64,000 bases of DNA from Planococcus sp. APC 4015 (GTDB taxonomy: Bacteria; Actinomycetota; Actinomycetes; Actinomycetales; Microbacteriaceae), in NCBI GenBank assembly GCA_030407505.1, contig JASDDH010000009.1, forward strand, positions 12,948-76,947, written 5' to 3'. This document shows positions 16,812 through 24,678 of this stretch, piece after piece; the stretch's first letter is position 1, and each line of letters starts with the position of its first letter. Below the pieces are notes generated by a model. That model saw only the letters and a list, made by a program, of their open reading frames with translations, was not told where the DNA came from and did no database searches. The position numbers and the translations under genes are program-made.

Positions 16812-17678
16812 TCAGTCGGTGATGCGGCAGTGCGTCGTCAGCTCTCCGATGCCGTCGATCCCGACGGTCACGGTCGAGCGGTCGCGCAGGAACACCTGCG
16901 GGTCTCGGCTGTATCCGGCGCCCCCGGGGCTGCCGGTCGAGATCAGAGTGCCCGGGAGCAGCGTCGCCGACTTCGACAGGTGCGAGATGAGCGTGGCGAC
17001 CGGACGCACCATCTGGCCGGTCGAGGCGTCCTGCAGGACGCGCCCGTCGAGGACCGTCCAGATGTGCAGGTCCTGGGGATCGGGCACCTCGTCGGCGGTC
17101 ACCACGAACGGGCCGGTGGGGGTGAAGCCGTCGAACGACTTGCACCGCGACCACTGCGCCTCGGAGTACTGGATGTCGCGGGCGGTGATGTCGTTGACGA
17201 CCGTGTAGCCCCACACATGCGCGAGCGCCTCGTCGGGCGGGACATCCTTGGCGGGCCGCCCGATGATCACGCCGAGCTCGGACTCGTAGTCCACCGACTC
17301 GCTCAGCGACCGCGGCCACGTGGTGGTGGCGTCGTGGGCCGACAGCGAGTTCGGCCACAGGACGAACACCGTGGGGGTCGAATCCGTCTTCAGGCCGAGT
17401 TCGCTCGAGTGCGCGGCGTAGTTGAGGCCGATCGCGAGGATCACCGGGGGAGCGAGGACCGCCGAGGCGAAGGGCATCCCCGACAGCGGATGCCGCGCCT
17501 CGGCGTCGGCGGCTGCATCGCGCACGCGCGCGAGAAGCTCGTCGCCGCCGGCGATCAGCTCCTCCAGCACGCGCGGGGCTCCGTCGAAGAGGTCGGCGAC
17601 GATGATCGCATGCTCACCCTCGACCACCACCAGGCGGGGGTCGGACGACCCGTTCGGGATCACATGGGCGAAGCGCAT
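16812..17678 (-). CDS. Fumarylacetoacetate hydrolase family protein
   Basis: A 288-residue FAH-superfamily enzyme. The N-terminal cap is followed by the catalytic core with LAIGLNYAAHSSE, the metal-binding VDYESELGVIIG (E-x-E) and NDITARDIQ (Asp). The GPFVVTADEVPDPQ segment and GTLISTGSPGGAGYSR complete the site. Members hydrolyse C-C bonds of 2-oxo acids or act as acylpyruvases or oxaloacetate decarboxylases, so the substrate is undetermined. The ATG is preceded by TAGTTT and six bases (leaderless type), back to back with the prsW promoter. It is a single-gene unit. Confidence 0.88.
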   Translation of the reverse strand: MRFAHVIPNGSSDPRLVVVEGEHAIIVADLFDGAPRVLEELIAGGDELLARVRDAAADAEARHPLSGMPFASAVLAPPVILAIGLNYAAHSSELGLKTDSTPTVFVLWPNSLSAHDATTTWPRSLSESVDYESELGVIIGRPAKDVPPDEALAHVWGYTVVNDITARDIQYSEAQWSRCKSFDGFTPTGPFVVTADEVPDPQDLHIWTVLDGRVLQDASTGQMVRPVATLISHLSKSATLLPGTLISTGSPGGAGYSRDPQVFLRDRSTVTVGIDGIGELTTHCRITD

Positions 17679-17684
17679 CCCACC

Positions 17685-17725
17685 AAACTACCGGGCGATG
17701 CATGCGCCGCAGGCGGCCATATGCT
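17685..17725. promoter_or_regulatory. Divergent leaderless promoters
   Basis: On the reverse strand TAGTTT occupies 17690-17685, six bases before the FAH-family ATG. On the forward strand TATGCT (17720-17725) lies six bases before the prsW ATG at 17732. The two starts are only 53 bases apart, so the upstream contacts of both promoters overlap. Confidence 0.6.
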
Positions 17726-17731
17726 GTCGGC

Positions 17732-18949
17732 ATGACGATGGATCCCGACGCCGGGCGGCCCCGCCCGTCGTTGACGCCGCCCGCCTTCCCCTCGCCGCTG
17801 GCACAGCCTCCGGCCGGCGCGCCGTCGGCGATCCCGGCCGTCGGCACGATTCCGGCCGAGGTGCCCGTGCCGGCGCGCAAGGGTCGCTCGGCGCCGATCT
17901 GGGCCGTCGGCATCCTCGTGGTCGTCCTCATCGGACTCGTGGCCTACTTCCTCAACGCCATCGGGCCGGTCGCGTCGCTGGTGGGCATGGTGCTCGCCCT
18001 CGTGCCGCTGGCCGCCGTTCTGGTGGCGGTGCGCCTCGTCGACCGCTGGGAACCCGAGCCGCGCGGACTCGTGATCTTCGCCGTCGCCTGGGGTGCGGTC
18101 GCCGCGGTCGGCATAGCGCTCGGAGTCGACCTCGCCCTGTCGGTCGCCTTCGGGGCGGACTCGCTGTTCGATTCGAGCTTCGTCTCGGGCGTCATCCAGG
18201 CGCCCGTCGTCGAAGAGGTCGCCAAGGGTCTCGGCGTCTTCCTCCTCTTCGTCTCTGCGCGCCGGGCATTCGACGGGCCGGTCGACGGCGTCGTGTACGG
18301 CGCGCTGATCGGCGCGGGGTTCGCGTTCACCGAGAACATCCAGTACTTCGCGATCAGCTTCATCGAGGGCGGCGCCGCCGACACATCGGTCACGTTCTTC
18401 GTGCGCGGCATCCTCTCGCCGTTCGCCCACGTCATGTTCACGAGCGTCACGGGCTTCGCGCTGGGACTGGCCGCCCGGCGAGGGGCGTCGGCGGGTGCGG
18501 CCTTCGGCCCCTGGCTCGTGGGTCTCACCGGAGCCGTCGCTCTGCACGCCCTGTGGAACGGGTCGGCGGTGCTCGGGGACTTCTTCGCGCTGTACTGGAC
18601 CCTGCAGGTGCCGCTGTTCGCGGTGTTCATCCTCGGGGTGCTGGCGCTCCGACGCGAAGAGGCGCGGCTGACGCGTGCGCGCCTGGGCGACTACGCTGAC
18701 GCGGGCTGGTTCACGGCCCAGGAGGCCGACATGCTCGCCACGCCCGCCGGACGCAAGGCGGCGCTCGCGTGGGCGGGCACGCTGCGAGGCGATCGCCGGG
18801 ACACCATGAAGGGCTTCATCACGGATGCCACGGCACTGGCGGCCGCGCGGCAGCGGGCGATCACGGGACGAGACCCCCACGCCGCCGATGACGAGAAGCT
18901 GCTGCTGACTCGCACCGCGGCTGCACGCACCGCCCTGTTCGCGCCGTAG
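17732..18949 (+). CDS. PrsW family intramembrane metalloprotease
   Basis: A 405-residue membrane protease. A Pro-rich cytoplasmic N-terminus (about 1-50) leads into 8 or so membrane helices. Active-site features of PrsW are seen: VVEEVAKGL (EExxK) near residue 165, FAFTENIQYF (E-N) near 200, and conserved His residues in FAHVMFT and ALHALWNG. PrsW cleaves anti-sigma factors in Bacillus; the substrate here is unknown. A soluble C-terminal tail of about 90 residues (about 315-405) is beyond the core. No sigma factor gene is adjacent. Confidence 0.88.
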   Translation: MTMDPDAGRPRPSLTPPAFPSPLAQPPAGAPSAIPAVGTIPAEVPVPARKGRSAPIWAVGILVVVLIGLVAYFLNAIGPVASLVGMVLALVPLAAVLVAVRLVDRWEPEPRGLVIFAVAWGAVAAVGIALGVDLALSVAFGADSLFDSSFVSGVIQAPVVEEVAKGLGVFLLFVSARRAFDGPVDGVVYGALIGAGFAFTENIQYFAISFIEGGAADTSVTFFVRGILSPFAHVMFTSVTGFALGLAARRGASAGAAFGPWLVGLTGAVALHALWNGSAVLGDFFALYWTLQVPLFAVFILGVLALRREEARLTRARLGDYADAGWFTAQEADMLATPAGRKAALAWAGTLRGDRRDTMKGFITDATALAAARQRAITGRDPHAADDEKLLLTRTAAARTALFAP

Positions 18950-18960
18950 GCCGCGGCCCC

Positions 18961-19060
18961 TTGACAGCGACGGGTGCTCCTGGTCATGCTGATGGCAGAC
19001 AAACTCAGCGCTCGGTTGTTCGCAGGCATCGCCGCGACAGCGGGCGCTGAGTTCTTTCCG
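18961..19060 (+). ncRNA. Candidate independent small RNA
   Basis: A good promoter, TTGACA (18961-18966) with CATGCT (18985-18990, 18-base spacer), is followed by AACTCAGCGC (19002-19011). This pairs perfectly with GCGCTGAGTT (19044-19053), and an inner stem CCGC/GCGG (19032-19043) lies within. A short pyrimidine run CTTTCC follows the hairpin, as in a terminator. The downstream FKBP gene has its own promoter, so this unit of about 60 nt has no gene to serve. No open reading frame of note lies inside it. It could also be an attenuated leader. Confidence 0.45.
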
Positions 19061-19083
19061 GCGCAGGAGACACGCGCTCCCGT

Positions 19084-19112
19084 TTGACCCTCTCCGTCGC
19101 GTCGGGTTGGAT
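19084..19112 (+). promoter_or_regulatory. Leaderless promoter of the FKBP gene
   Basis: TTGACC (19084-19089), a 17-base spacer and TTGGAT (19107-19112) are followed by six bases and the ATG at 19119. No ribosome site is present, consistent with leaderless translation. Confidence 0.6.
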
Positions 19113-19118
19113 GGATGC

Positions 19119-19487
19119 ATGACCAACGACCGCACCAAGCCCGAGTTCGACGCCCCCGCGGGCCCCGCTCCGACCGACCTCGTCGTCCGCGACCTCATCG
19201 TCGGCGACGGCGACGAGGCCAAGCCCGGCGACACCGTCACCGTCCACTACGCCGGTGTCGAGTATGAGTCCGGCGAAGAGTTCGACTCCTCCTGGGGTCG
19301 TGGCGAGAGCATCCAGTTCCCGCTCCGCGGCCTCATCCAGGGCTGGCAGGACGGCATCCCCGGCATGAAGGTCGGCGGACGCCGCGAGCTCGTCATCCCC
19401 CCGCACCTGGCCTACGGCCCGGCGGGCGGGCACTTCCTCGGCGGGAAGACCCTCATCTTCATCATCGACCTCATCAAGGTCGGCTGA
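19119..19487 (+). CDS. FKBP-type peptidyl-prolyl cis-trans isomerase
   Basis: A 122-residue single-domain FKBP that assists protein folding by isomerising proline bonds. The core reads GDTVTVHYAGVEYESGEEFD, then QFPLRGLIQGWQDGIPGMKV and RRELVIPPHLAYGPAG, with the aromatic pocket residues (Tyr, Phe, Trp, Tyr) in place. There is no signal peptide, so it is cytoplasmic. The start at ATG 19119 fits the leaderless promoter. Followed by its own terminator. Confidence 0.93.
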   Translation: MTNDRTKPEFDAPAGPAPTDLVVRDLIVGDGDEAKPGDTVTVHYAGVEYESGEEFDSSWGRGESIQFPLRGLIQGWQDGIPGMKVGGRRELVIPPHLAYGPAGGHFLGGKTLIFIIDLIKVG

Positions 19488-19501
19488 CAGACCTCGATCC
19501 G

Positions 19502-19533
19502 CGAGGGGCGGGTGCCGCGGCATCCGCCCCTCG
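19502..19533 (+). terminator. Terminator of the FKBP gene
   Basis: CGAGGGGCGG (19502-19511) pairs perfectly with CCGCCCCTCG (19524-19533), then TGTTT. The loop contains GGCATCC-type sequence. Confidence 0.75.
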
Positions 19534-19542
19534 TGTTTCCCG

Positions 19543-19577
19543 GAGATTTCTTTTTCATTCATGGGAATAGAAATCTC
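19543..19577 (+). promoter_or_regulatory. Inverted repeat upstream of yceI, possible operator
   Basis: GAGATTTC (19543-19550) and GAAATCTC (19570-19577) are perfect inverted copies around an unusually A/T-rich 19-base centre in this GC-rich genome. The arm spacing centre to centre is about 27 bases. It lies 64-98 bases before the yceI start, a plausible operator or promoter region. Confidence 0.4.
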
Positions 19578-19640
19578 GAACCCGTACGTTGGGGTGAGGG
19601 AGCCGCGCTGCCGGCACCCCTTTCACGAAAGAAGTCACAC

Positions 19641-20198
19641 ATGAGCACGAACACCCTCGACATCCCCGGCTACAAGGCCGGCACCTGGGTCCTGGACCCG
19701 TCGCACAGCGAGGTCGCCTTCAGCGTCCGCCACATGATGATCTCGAAGGTCCGTGGCGGCTTCGGCATCAAGAGCGCCACGCTCACCGCCCCCGAGAACC
19801 CGCTCGAGGCCAGCCTCACCGCGTCGGTCGACGCCGCGTCGCTCTCGACCAAGGACGAGGGTCGCGACCAGCACCTCCGCTCCGCCGACTTCTTCGACGT
19901 CGAGACCTACCCGACGATCGAGTTCGCCTCGACCGGTGTGCGCGTCGAAGACGGCGACTTCCTCGTCGACGGCGACCTCACGATCCGCGACATCACCAAG
20001 CCCGTCACCTTCGAGGTCGACTTCGGCGGCTTCGGCTCGGACCCGTGGGGCAACTACAAGGCGGGCGCGACGGCCAAGACGGTCATCAACCGCGAAGACT
20101 TCGGCCTCACGTGGAACGCCGCCCTCGAGTCCGGTGGCGTGCTCGTCGGCAAGGACGTCACGATCACGCTCGACCTGCAGGGCGCCCACCAGGCGTGA
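19641..20198 (+). CDS. YceI family protein
   Basis: A 185-residue YceI-like lipocalin-fold protein; family members bind isoprenoid chains or amphiphiles. Hallmarks are TWVLDPSHSEVAFSVRHMM at the N-terminus, LRSADFFDVETYPTIEF in the middle and DFGLTWNAALESGGVLVG near the end. There is no signal peptide, so it is cytoplasmic, as in other actinobacterial members. The A/T-rich inverted repeat upstream suggests regulation. Its 3' end overlaps the convergent EamA gene by 35 bases. Confidence 0.92.
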   Translation: MSTNTLDIPGYKAGTWVLDPSHSEVAFSVRHMMISKVRGGFGIKSATLTAPENPLEASLTASVDAASLSTKDEGRDQHLRSADFFDVETYPTIEFASTGVRVEDGDFLVDGDLTIRDITKPVTFEVDFGGFGSDPWGNYKAGATAKTVINREDFGLTWNAALESGGVLVGKDVTITLDLQGAHQA

Positions 20199-21171
20199 AT
20201 CTCTTCGAGGGGGCGGGTGCTGCGGCATCCGCCCCTTCGTCGTCCCGCCGGCGACCGATCCGCAGGCGATCCTGCGCGAGCAGGATGCCGGCGAAGACGA
20301 TCAGCGCGCCGACAGGCTCGTTCCAGTGCAGGGCCTCGCCGAGGATCAGGATGCCGAGGGCGACTCCCACGACCGGGGTGATGTACGTGACGGTGGATGC
20401 CCGCGTCGGGCCCCACGCGCGGAGCGTGTTCTGGTTCCAGATGTAGGCGATGCCGGTGCCCAGGCACCCGAGCAGCACGACGCTGCCGACGATCCACAGA
20501 TCGAGCGTCACCGGCGTGAGCACGAGCACCGGCGTGAGCACCGCCATGATGACGGCGGCGATGCCGATGTTGAGGAACGAGAACACCAGGGCGCTCATGC
20601 CTGACGCCGAGACGAACCGGCGCATGTAGGCGAGGCTGAAGCCGTAGCAGGCCGTCGCGCCGAGGATCGCGAACTGCGCGACGAGGCTCTGATCGAAGTC
20701 GAGGCCCTGCCACGGTGCGATGATCACCATGACCCCGCCGATGCCGACGAGGATGCCGGCGATCTGCACCGGCTTGAGCTTCTCGACGCGGAACACCGCC
20801 CACGCCATGACCGCCGTCATGATGGGCGTGGTGGCGTTGTAGATGCTGGCGAGCCCGCTCGTCACGTGCTGCTGCGCCCACGAGAACAGCAGGAACGGCA
20901 CCACGCAGAATGAGATCGCCAGCACGGTCATGTGCACCCAGATCATGGGGCGACGGGGGAGCGGATCGCGGCGCAGCGCGACGAAGAGCGCGAGCGTGAG
21001 GCCGCCGAGGATGAGGCGCGACCAGGCGACCTGTGCGGGCGAGATGCCCGTCAGGGCGACCTTCATGAACAGGAAGCTGGATCCCCACACGACGCCGCAC
21101 AGCACGAACTGCACCGCGATCGACGTGTTCGATCCGGTGGCGCGGTCTGCGGAGGGGGGAGCTGATGTCAC
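20164..21171 (-). CDS. EamA/DMT family transporter
   Basis: A 335-residue drug/metabolite transporter with ten hydrophobic helices in two EamA repeats (about 18-150 and 160-295). The second repeat contains the conserved SASTVTYITPVVGVALGILI region. Such proteins export amino acids or metabolites; the substrate is unknown. The C-terminal 30 residues are charged and Pro/Ala-rich and are encoded over the yceI terminator, suggesting a tail gained by losing an earlier stop. The GTG start is preceded by TAGTGT and six bases (leaderless). Confidence 0.9.
   Translation of the reverse strand: MTSAPPSADRATGSNTSIAVQFVLCGVVWGSSFLFMKVALTGISPAQVAWSRLILGGLTLALFVALRRDPLPRRPMIWVHMTVLAISFCVVPFLLFSWAQQHVTSGLASIYNATTPIMTAVMAWAVFRVEKLKPVQIAGILVGIGGVMVIIAPWQGLDFDQSLVAQFAILGATACYGFSLAYMRRFVSASGMSALVFSFLNIGIAAVIMAVLTPVLVLTPVTLDLWIVGSVVLLGCLGTGIAYIWNQNTLRAWGPTRASTVTYITPVVGVALGILILGEALHWNEPVGALIVFAGILLAQDRLRIGRRRDDEGADAAAPAPSKRFTPGGRPAGRA
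20210..20235 (+). terminator. Terminator after yceI inside the EamA gene
   Basis: GGGGCGG (20210-20216) pairs with CCGCCCC (20229-20235), followed by TTCGTCG. It lies within the C-terminal coding region of the convergent EamA transporter gene. Confidence 0.6.
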
Positions 21172-21294
21172 CTGCCGACACTAGCCCCGGGCGGCGACAC
21201 CGAGCGGGGGCAGCGGAAGCCGCGTCCGAAATCCGCCGAAGAGTGGCCGGGAGTGCGCGGTGCGACCGTGATTCCCGCATCCGCCGACGGCTGG

Positions 21295-21300
21295 TAGACT
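21295..21300 (+). promoter_or_regulatory. -10 element of rpsO
   Basis: TAGACT lies 91 bases before the rpsO start, giving a leader near 85 nt. S15 genes are often autoregulated through their leader; no known fold was confirmed here. The rest of 21172-21391 shows nothing else. Confidence 0.5.
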
Positions 21301-21391
21301 CTGGAGGTTGCCGTTTGATCGGCCGCGGATAAAGAGAGCTCGCACAACAGGTGCCGGGCGCCGCGCAATGACCAGGAAGGGGATCCCATCT

Positions 21392-21661
21392 ATGCCACTC
21401 GAATTCGAAGCCAAGAAGGCGATCATCGAAGAGTACGCAACGCACCCCGGTGACACCGGATCCCCCGAGGTGCAGGTTGCGATGCTGACACAGCGCATCA
21501 AGGACCTCACCGAGCACCTGAAGGAGCACAAGCACGACCACCACTCGCGTCGTGGCCTGTTCCTGATGGTCGGTCAGCGTCGTCGCCTCCTGGGTTACCT
21601 CCAGGACGTCGACATCAACCGCTACCGTTCGCTCATCGAGCGCCTCGGCCTGCGTCGCTGA
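21392..21661 (+). CDS. rpsO: 30S ribosomal protein S15
   Basis: An 89-residue S15 with the standard start [20 protein letters not shown] and the conserved rRNA-binding stretch [20 protein letters not shown]. It binds the central domain of 16S rRNA early in small-subunit assembly. A GGAAGGGGA ribosome site lies before the ATG. In many actinobacteria the next gene is pnp; here pnp is 15 kb downstream and a strong terminator follows directly. Confidence 0.97.
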   Translation: MPLEFEAKKAIIEEYATHPGDTGSPEVQVAMLTQRIKDLTEHLKEHKHDHHSRRGLFLMVGQRRRLLGYLQDVDINRYRSLIERLGLRR

Positions 21662-21688
21662 GCACACCGCGTTCAATCGCTTCTTCCG

Positions 21689-21717
21689 AAGGCCTCCCCA
21701 CGGTGTGGGGAGGCCTT
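21689..21717 (+). terminator. Terminator of rpsO
   Basis: A perfect 12-bp stem, AAGGCCTCCCCA (21689-21700) with TGGGGAGGCCTT (21706-21717), and a five-base loop. The A-rich and T-rich ends make it bidirectional in form. Confidence 0.85.
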
Positions 21718-21753
21718 CGTCGTTCCCGGATGCCGCGCGCGACCGTGCGCCAA

Positions 21754-21811
21754 GCAGGGGCCCTCGCCGAGACCGAGTCGTGTGCGCCCCGGTCTCGACG
21801 AGGACCCCTGC
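21754..21811. repeat. 22-bp inverted repeat between convergent genes
   Basis: The arm 21754-21775 (starting GCAGGGG) is the inverse of 21790-21811 with two differences, both of which form G-U pairs in RNA on one strand. The loop is 14 bases. It is probably a second terminator, serving the convergent oxygenase transcript. Confidence 0.6.
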
Positions 21812-21829
21812 CTCGGCGGTGATGCGCGG

Positions 21830-22846
21830 CTACGAGCTCGCGCGGGCTGCCACCAGATCGGCGTGATGGATCGCGGCCACGTCGGGGTGGGCGCGCAGAC
21901 GCGACTTGAGGGCGTTCTCGCCGAAGAGCGAGTGGATCGGGTTCGTCGGGTCCTGCGTGACGCCGCGAGCCTCGGCGGCGAGCTCATCCGGCAGCTCGAT
22001 GAGCGGGAGCCGGGCGTCGAGAGCGGGGTTGAAGAAGAACGGCACCGAGATGCGATGGTCGGGCGCCTTCGGCGAGATGACCCTGTGGTTGGTCGCGATC
22101 AGATATCCCTGGGTCGCGTACTCGAGCATCTCGCCGATGTTGACGACGAACGCGCCCGGGACGGTGGGGGCATCGACCCATTCGCCGTCGCGCTGCACCT
22201 GGAGCCCGCCCTTGCCGGGTTCGACCCACAGCAGCGTGAGAACGCCGGAGTCCTTGTGCGCGCCGACCCCCTGCTGCGGGGTGGGGTCGCTCTTGCCCGG
22301 ATACTTCACGATCTTCAGCAGCGTCGAGGGCTCGCCGAAGTGCTGGTCGAAGTAGCCCTCATCGGCACCGAGGGCGAGCGCCCAGGCCCGGAGCAGTCGG
22401 CGCGAGATGCCGATCAGGTGGTCCTGCCACTCGTCTGTGACCTCACGGAGCTCAGGCTGGGCGTCGGGCCACAGGTTCGGGCCGGTGAGTCGCGAGAAGT
22501 CGGGGGCCTCGGGGTCGTCGACCGCATCGCGCTCCGGGCCGATGTCGATCTGCTCCCGCCAGTCGACCTTGCCCTGGGTGCGCTCGCCGCCGACGCGCGT
22601 GTAGCCGCGGAAGTGCGGGCTCTTGACGTTCTCGATGGCGAGCTTGTCGGCCTCGGGGAGGGCGAAGAAGTCGATCGCCGCCTGGTGCAGGCGCGATTCG
22701 AGCTCACGCGGGATGCCCGTTCCCGTGAGGTAGAAGAAACCCACCTCGTGCGTCGCGGCGCGGAGGTCGTCGCGGAAGCGCGCGGCGGCCTCGGGCCCGT
22801 TGTCGAGCTCCGAGAGGTCCAGGACGGGCAGGTTCAAGTCGGCCAT
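21830..22846 (-). CDS. 2-oxoglutarate/Fe(II)-dependent oxygenase (isopenicillin N synthase-like)
   Basis: A 338-residue non-haem iron oxygenase. An N-terminal DIOX_N region (about 5-120, GFFYLTGTGIP) is followed by the jelly-roll core. The iron triad is HKD (in GAHKDSGVLTLL, near 205) and the His of TNHRV (near 263); the RIS motif that binds the co-substrate carboxylate follows. Plant and bacterial relatives oxidise hormones, amino acids or secondary metabolites; no biosynthetic cluster surrounds it, so the substrate is unknown. TAGCCT lies six bases before the ATG (leaderless). Confidence 0.9.
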   Translation of the reverse strand: MADLNLPVLDLSELDNGPEAAARFRDDLRAATHEVGFFYLTGTGIPRELESRLHQAAIDFFALPEADKLAIENVKSPHFRGYTRVGGERTQGKVDWREQIDIGPERDAVDDPEAPDFSRLTGPNLWPDAQPELREVTDEWQDHLIGISRRLLRAWALALGADEGYFDQHFGEPSTLLKIVKYPGKSDPTPQQGVGAHKDSGVLTLLWVEPGKGGLQVQRDGEWVDAPTVPGAFVVNIGEMLEYATQGYLIATNHRVISPKAPDHRISVPFFFNPALDARLPLIELPDELAAEARGVTQDPTNPIHSLFGENALKSRLRAHPDVAAIHHADLVAARASS

Positions 22847-22968
22847 CCCACGAGGCTAGGCGCCGCCGCCGGCATCCGCTCGATTGTTTCAATCGGTTAC
22901 CGGCTCCATGCCGGCACTCGTCACGGACCGGTCGCCCGAGCATCCGCTTCGCTCGCTATGGTCATGCC

Positions 22969-24657
22969 ATGGGGACTCCACGGCTGCTCGCGGCCCGGTG
23001 GGCGGCCATCGCGCTGGCAGCGGTCTGGCTGCTCGTAGGCGGGGCGCCCGCTCTCGCCGCGGGCGCGGAGAGGTCGTCGGCTGCGGCCGCCGATGCCGCA
23101 CCGACCTGCGACGAGATGATCTCACCCGAGCGCGCGACGGACCTCGCGGCGTCGGGTTACGTCGAGACCGGGAATCCCGCCTCCACGTTCCCCTCCGGCG
23201 GCGTGCAGTGCTGGTGGTACGTCCCGGGGGCCGAGCGGGCGCAGTACGTCGCGTACGGCTTCGCGCCGGTCACCGCCGAGCAGTTCGCCTCCTACGCGAC
23301 CGGCCTCGTCGGAGCGGGGACCTTCGCGGCCGAGGTCGGCTCCGACGGTTCGACGGTGTACCGGTCGCTGGGGCGCTCGGACGTCCCGCTGTCGGCCTTC
23401 GTCCATCCGTCCTGGCGGGTCCACGAGACGGACGGCTTCGCCTTCTTCGTCGTCGACGCCGACGCCGAGGCGCGCCCGGGCTCCGTCGGCACCGCCTCGT
23501 GGGCCGATGCGTTCGCCGAGGAGGTGGAAGGACTCGTCCTCGCGTCGTCCGTGGAGGAACCGGTCGAGGCTGCCGAGCCGGAATCGTCGCCCGTCGATCC
23601 GGCGCGGGCGGACGATGACGGCGGCGACGTGTTCGGGGTGGATACGCCCTCCGTGCTGCGCGGGCTCCGGACCGTGTCCGAGACCGGCTTCGGTCTCGCG
23701 GCCCTCGGCAGCTGCGCGGCGCTCGCCCTCGTGCTCACCGCCTTGGTCGGCATCCCGGGGCGATTCATCGACAATGCGCTCAACGCGCGGTTCTCCTCGT
23801 GGCAGATCTTCGCCCGTCGTTCGACGAGGCCGGTCACGCGCCTGTTCGCGGGGGCGTCCCGGTCGCTGCGGACCGTGCCCCGACAGGTCGTGATCGGCGC
23901 CGGCCTTCTCGCCGCGAGCCTGCTGGCGGCTCTCGTGGACCCGCGCTTCGGTGTCAACGAGGGGTCGCTGCGTCTCGTGCTCACCCTCCTGGCCGCGCTT
24001 CTGATCGAGAACGTCGCCGGCCTCGCGCTGGTCGCGGGATGGCTCGCCCGACGCGGCGCGCGCGCGAGGCTGGAACTCCGCGCAGGTTCGCTGCTCGTGG
24101 TTCTGGTGTCGGCGCTCGTCAGCCGATTGGCCGGATTCGAGCCGGGATTCGTGTTCGGGCTCGTGCTGTCGCTGCTCGTCGTGCACGGAGCGGTCGCGGG
24201 GCTCACGAGGGACAGGGCCCTGGCGGAGACGGCGTGGCTCGTCGTGCTCGGCATCGGATCCTGGCTCGCCTACAGCGGGCTCGTCTCGCTCGGACTCGAC
24301 GGCGCAGGGTTCCTCGGTCTGTTCGCCGTCGAGCTCTTCGGCGGGCTCACCGTCGGTGCGCTCTTCGCCCTCGTGATCGTGCTCCTTCCGCTGCGCGGAC
24401 AGATCGGAGGAGACCTGTGGCGGGTCGCTCCGGGCCTGTGGACCGTGCTGTTCGCATTCGCCGCATTCACGACGGCGGTCATCCTCCTCCCGCTCCCGGC
24501 GTCGTGGGGGGAGGTCGGCGTGCCCGTCCTGACGTGGGTGCTCGCGCTCGTCGGCTATGCCGTGTGCGCGGCCGTCGTCTGGGCGGTGCTCGTGTGGACG
24601 CCGGACCCGTGGCTCACCGGCAGGGAGCGCGAGACCGTCGGCGACCGCGTCGTGTGA
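22969..24657 (+). CDS. Multi-pass membrane protein with extracellular N-terminal domain
   Basis: A 562-residue protein of unknown function. A signal peptide (about 1-32, cleaved near ALAAGA) is followed by an exported domain (about 35-200) with cysteines in TCDEMISPE and CWWY, then VTAEQ and DGSTVYR. An acidic linker (about 195-225) leads to eight or so membrane helices from about 235 to 550. The exported domain shares its motif order with the lipoprotein at 3108-3731. No transporter or enzyme signature was recognised in the membrane part. TATGGT lies six bases before the ATG (leaderless). Confidence 0.82.
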   Translation: MGTPRLLAARWAAIALAAVWLLVGGAPALAAGAERSSAAAADAAPTCDEMISPERATDLAASGYVETGNPASTFPSGGVQCWWYVPGAERAQYVAYGFAPVTAEQFASYATGLVGAGTFAAEVGSDGSTVYRSLGRSDVPLSAFVHPSWRVHETDGFAFFVVDADAEARPGSVGTASWADAFAEEVEGLVLASSVEEPVEAAEPESSPVDPARADDDGGDVFGVDTPSVLRGLRTVSETGFGLAALGSCAALALVLTALVGIPGRFIDNALNARFSSWQIFARRSTRPVTRLFAGASRSLRTVPRQVVIGAGLLAASLLAALVDPRFGVNEGSLRLVLTLLAALLIENVAGLALVAGWLARRGARARLELRAGSLLVVLVSALVSRLAGFEPGFVFGLVLSLLVVHGAVAGLTRDRALAETAWLVVLGIGSWLAYSGLVSLGLDGAGFLGLFAVELFGGLTVGALFALVIVLLPLRGQIGGDLWRVAPGLWTVLFAFAAFTTAVILLPLPASWGEVGVPVLTWVLALVGYAVCAAVVWAVLVWTPDPWLTGRERETVGDRVV

Positions 24658-24678
24658 GCGGGCCCCCGGTGGACGGGG

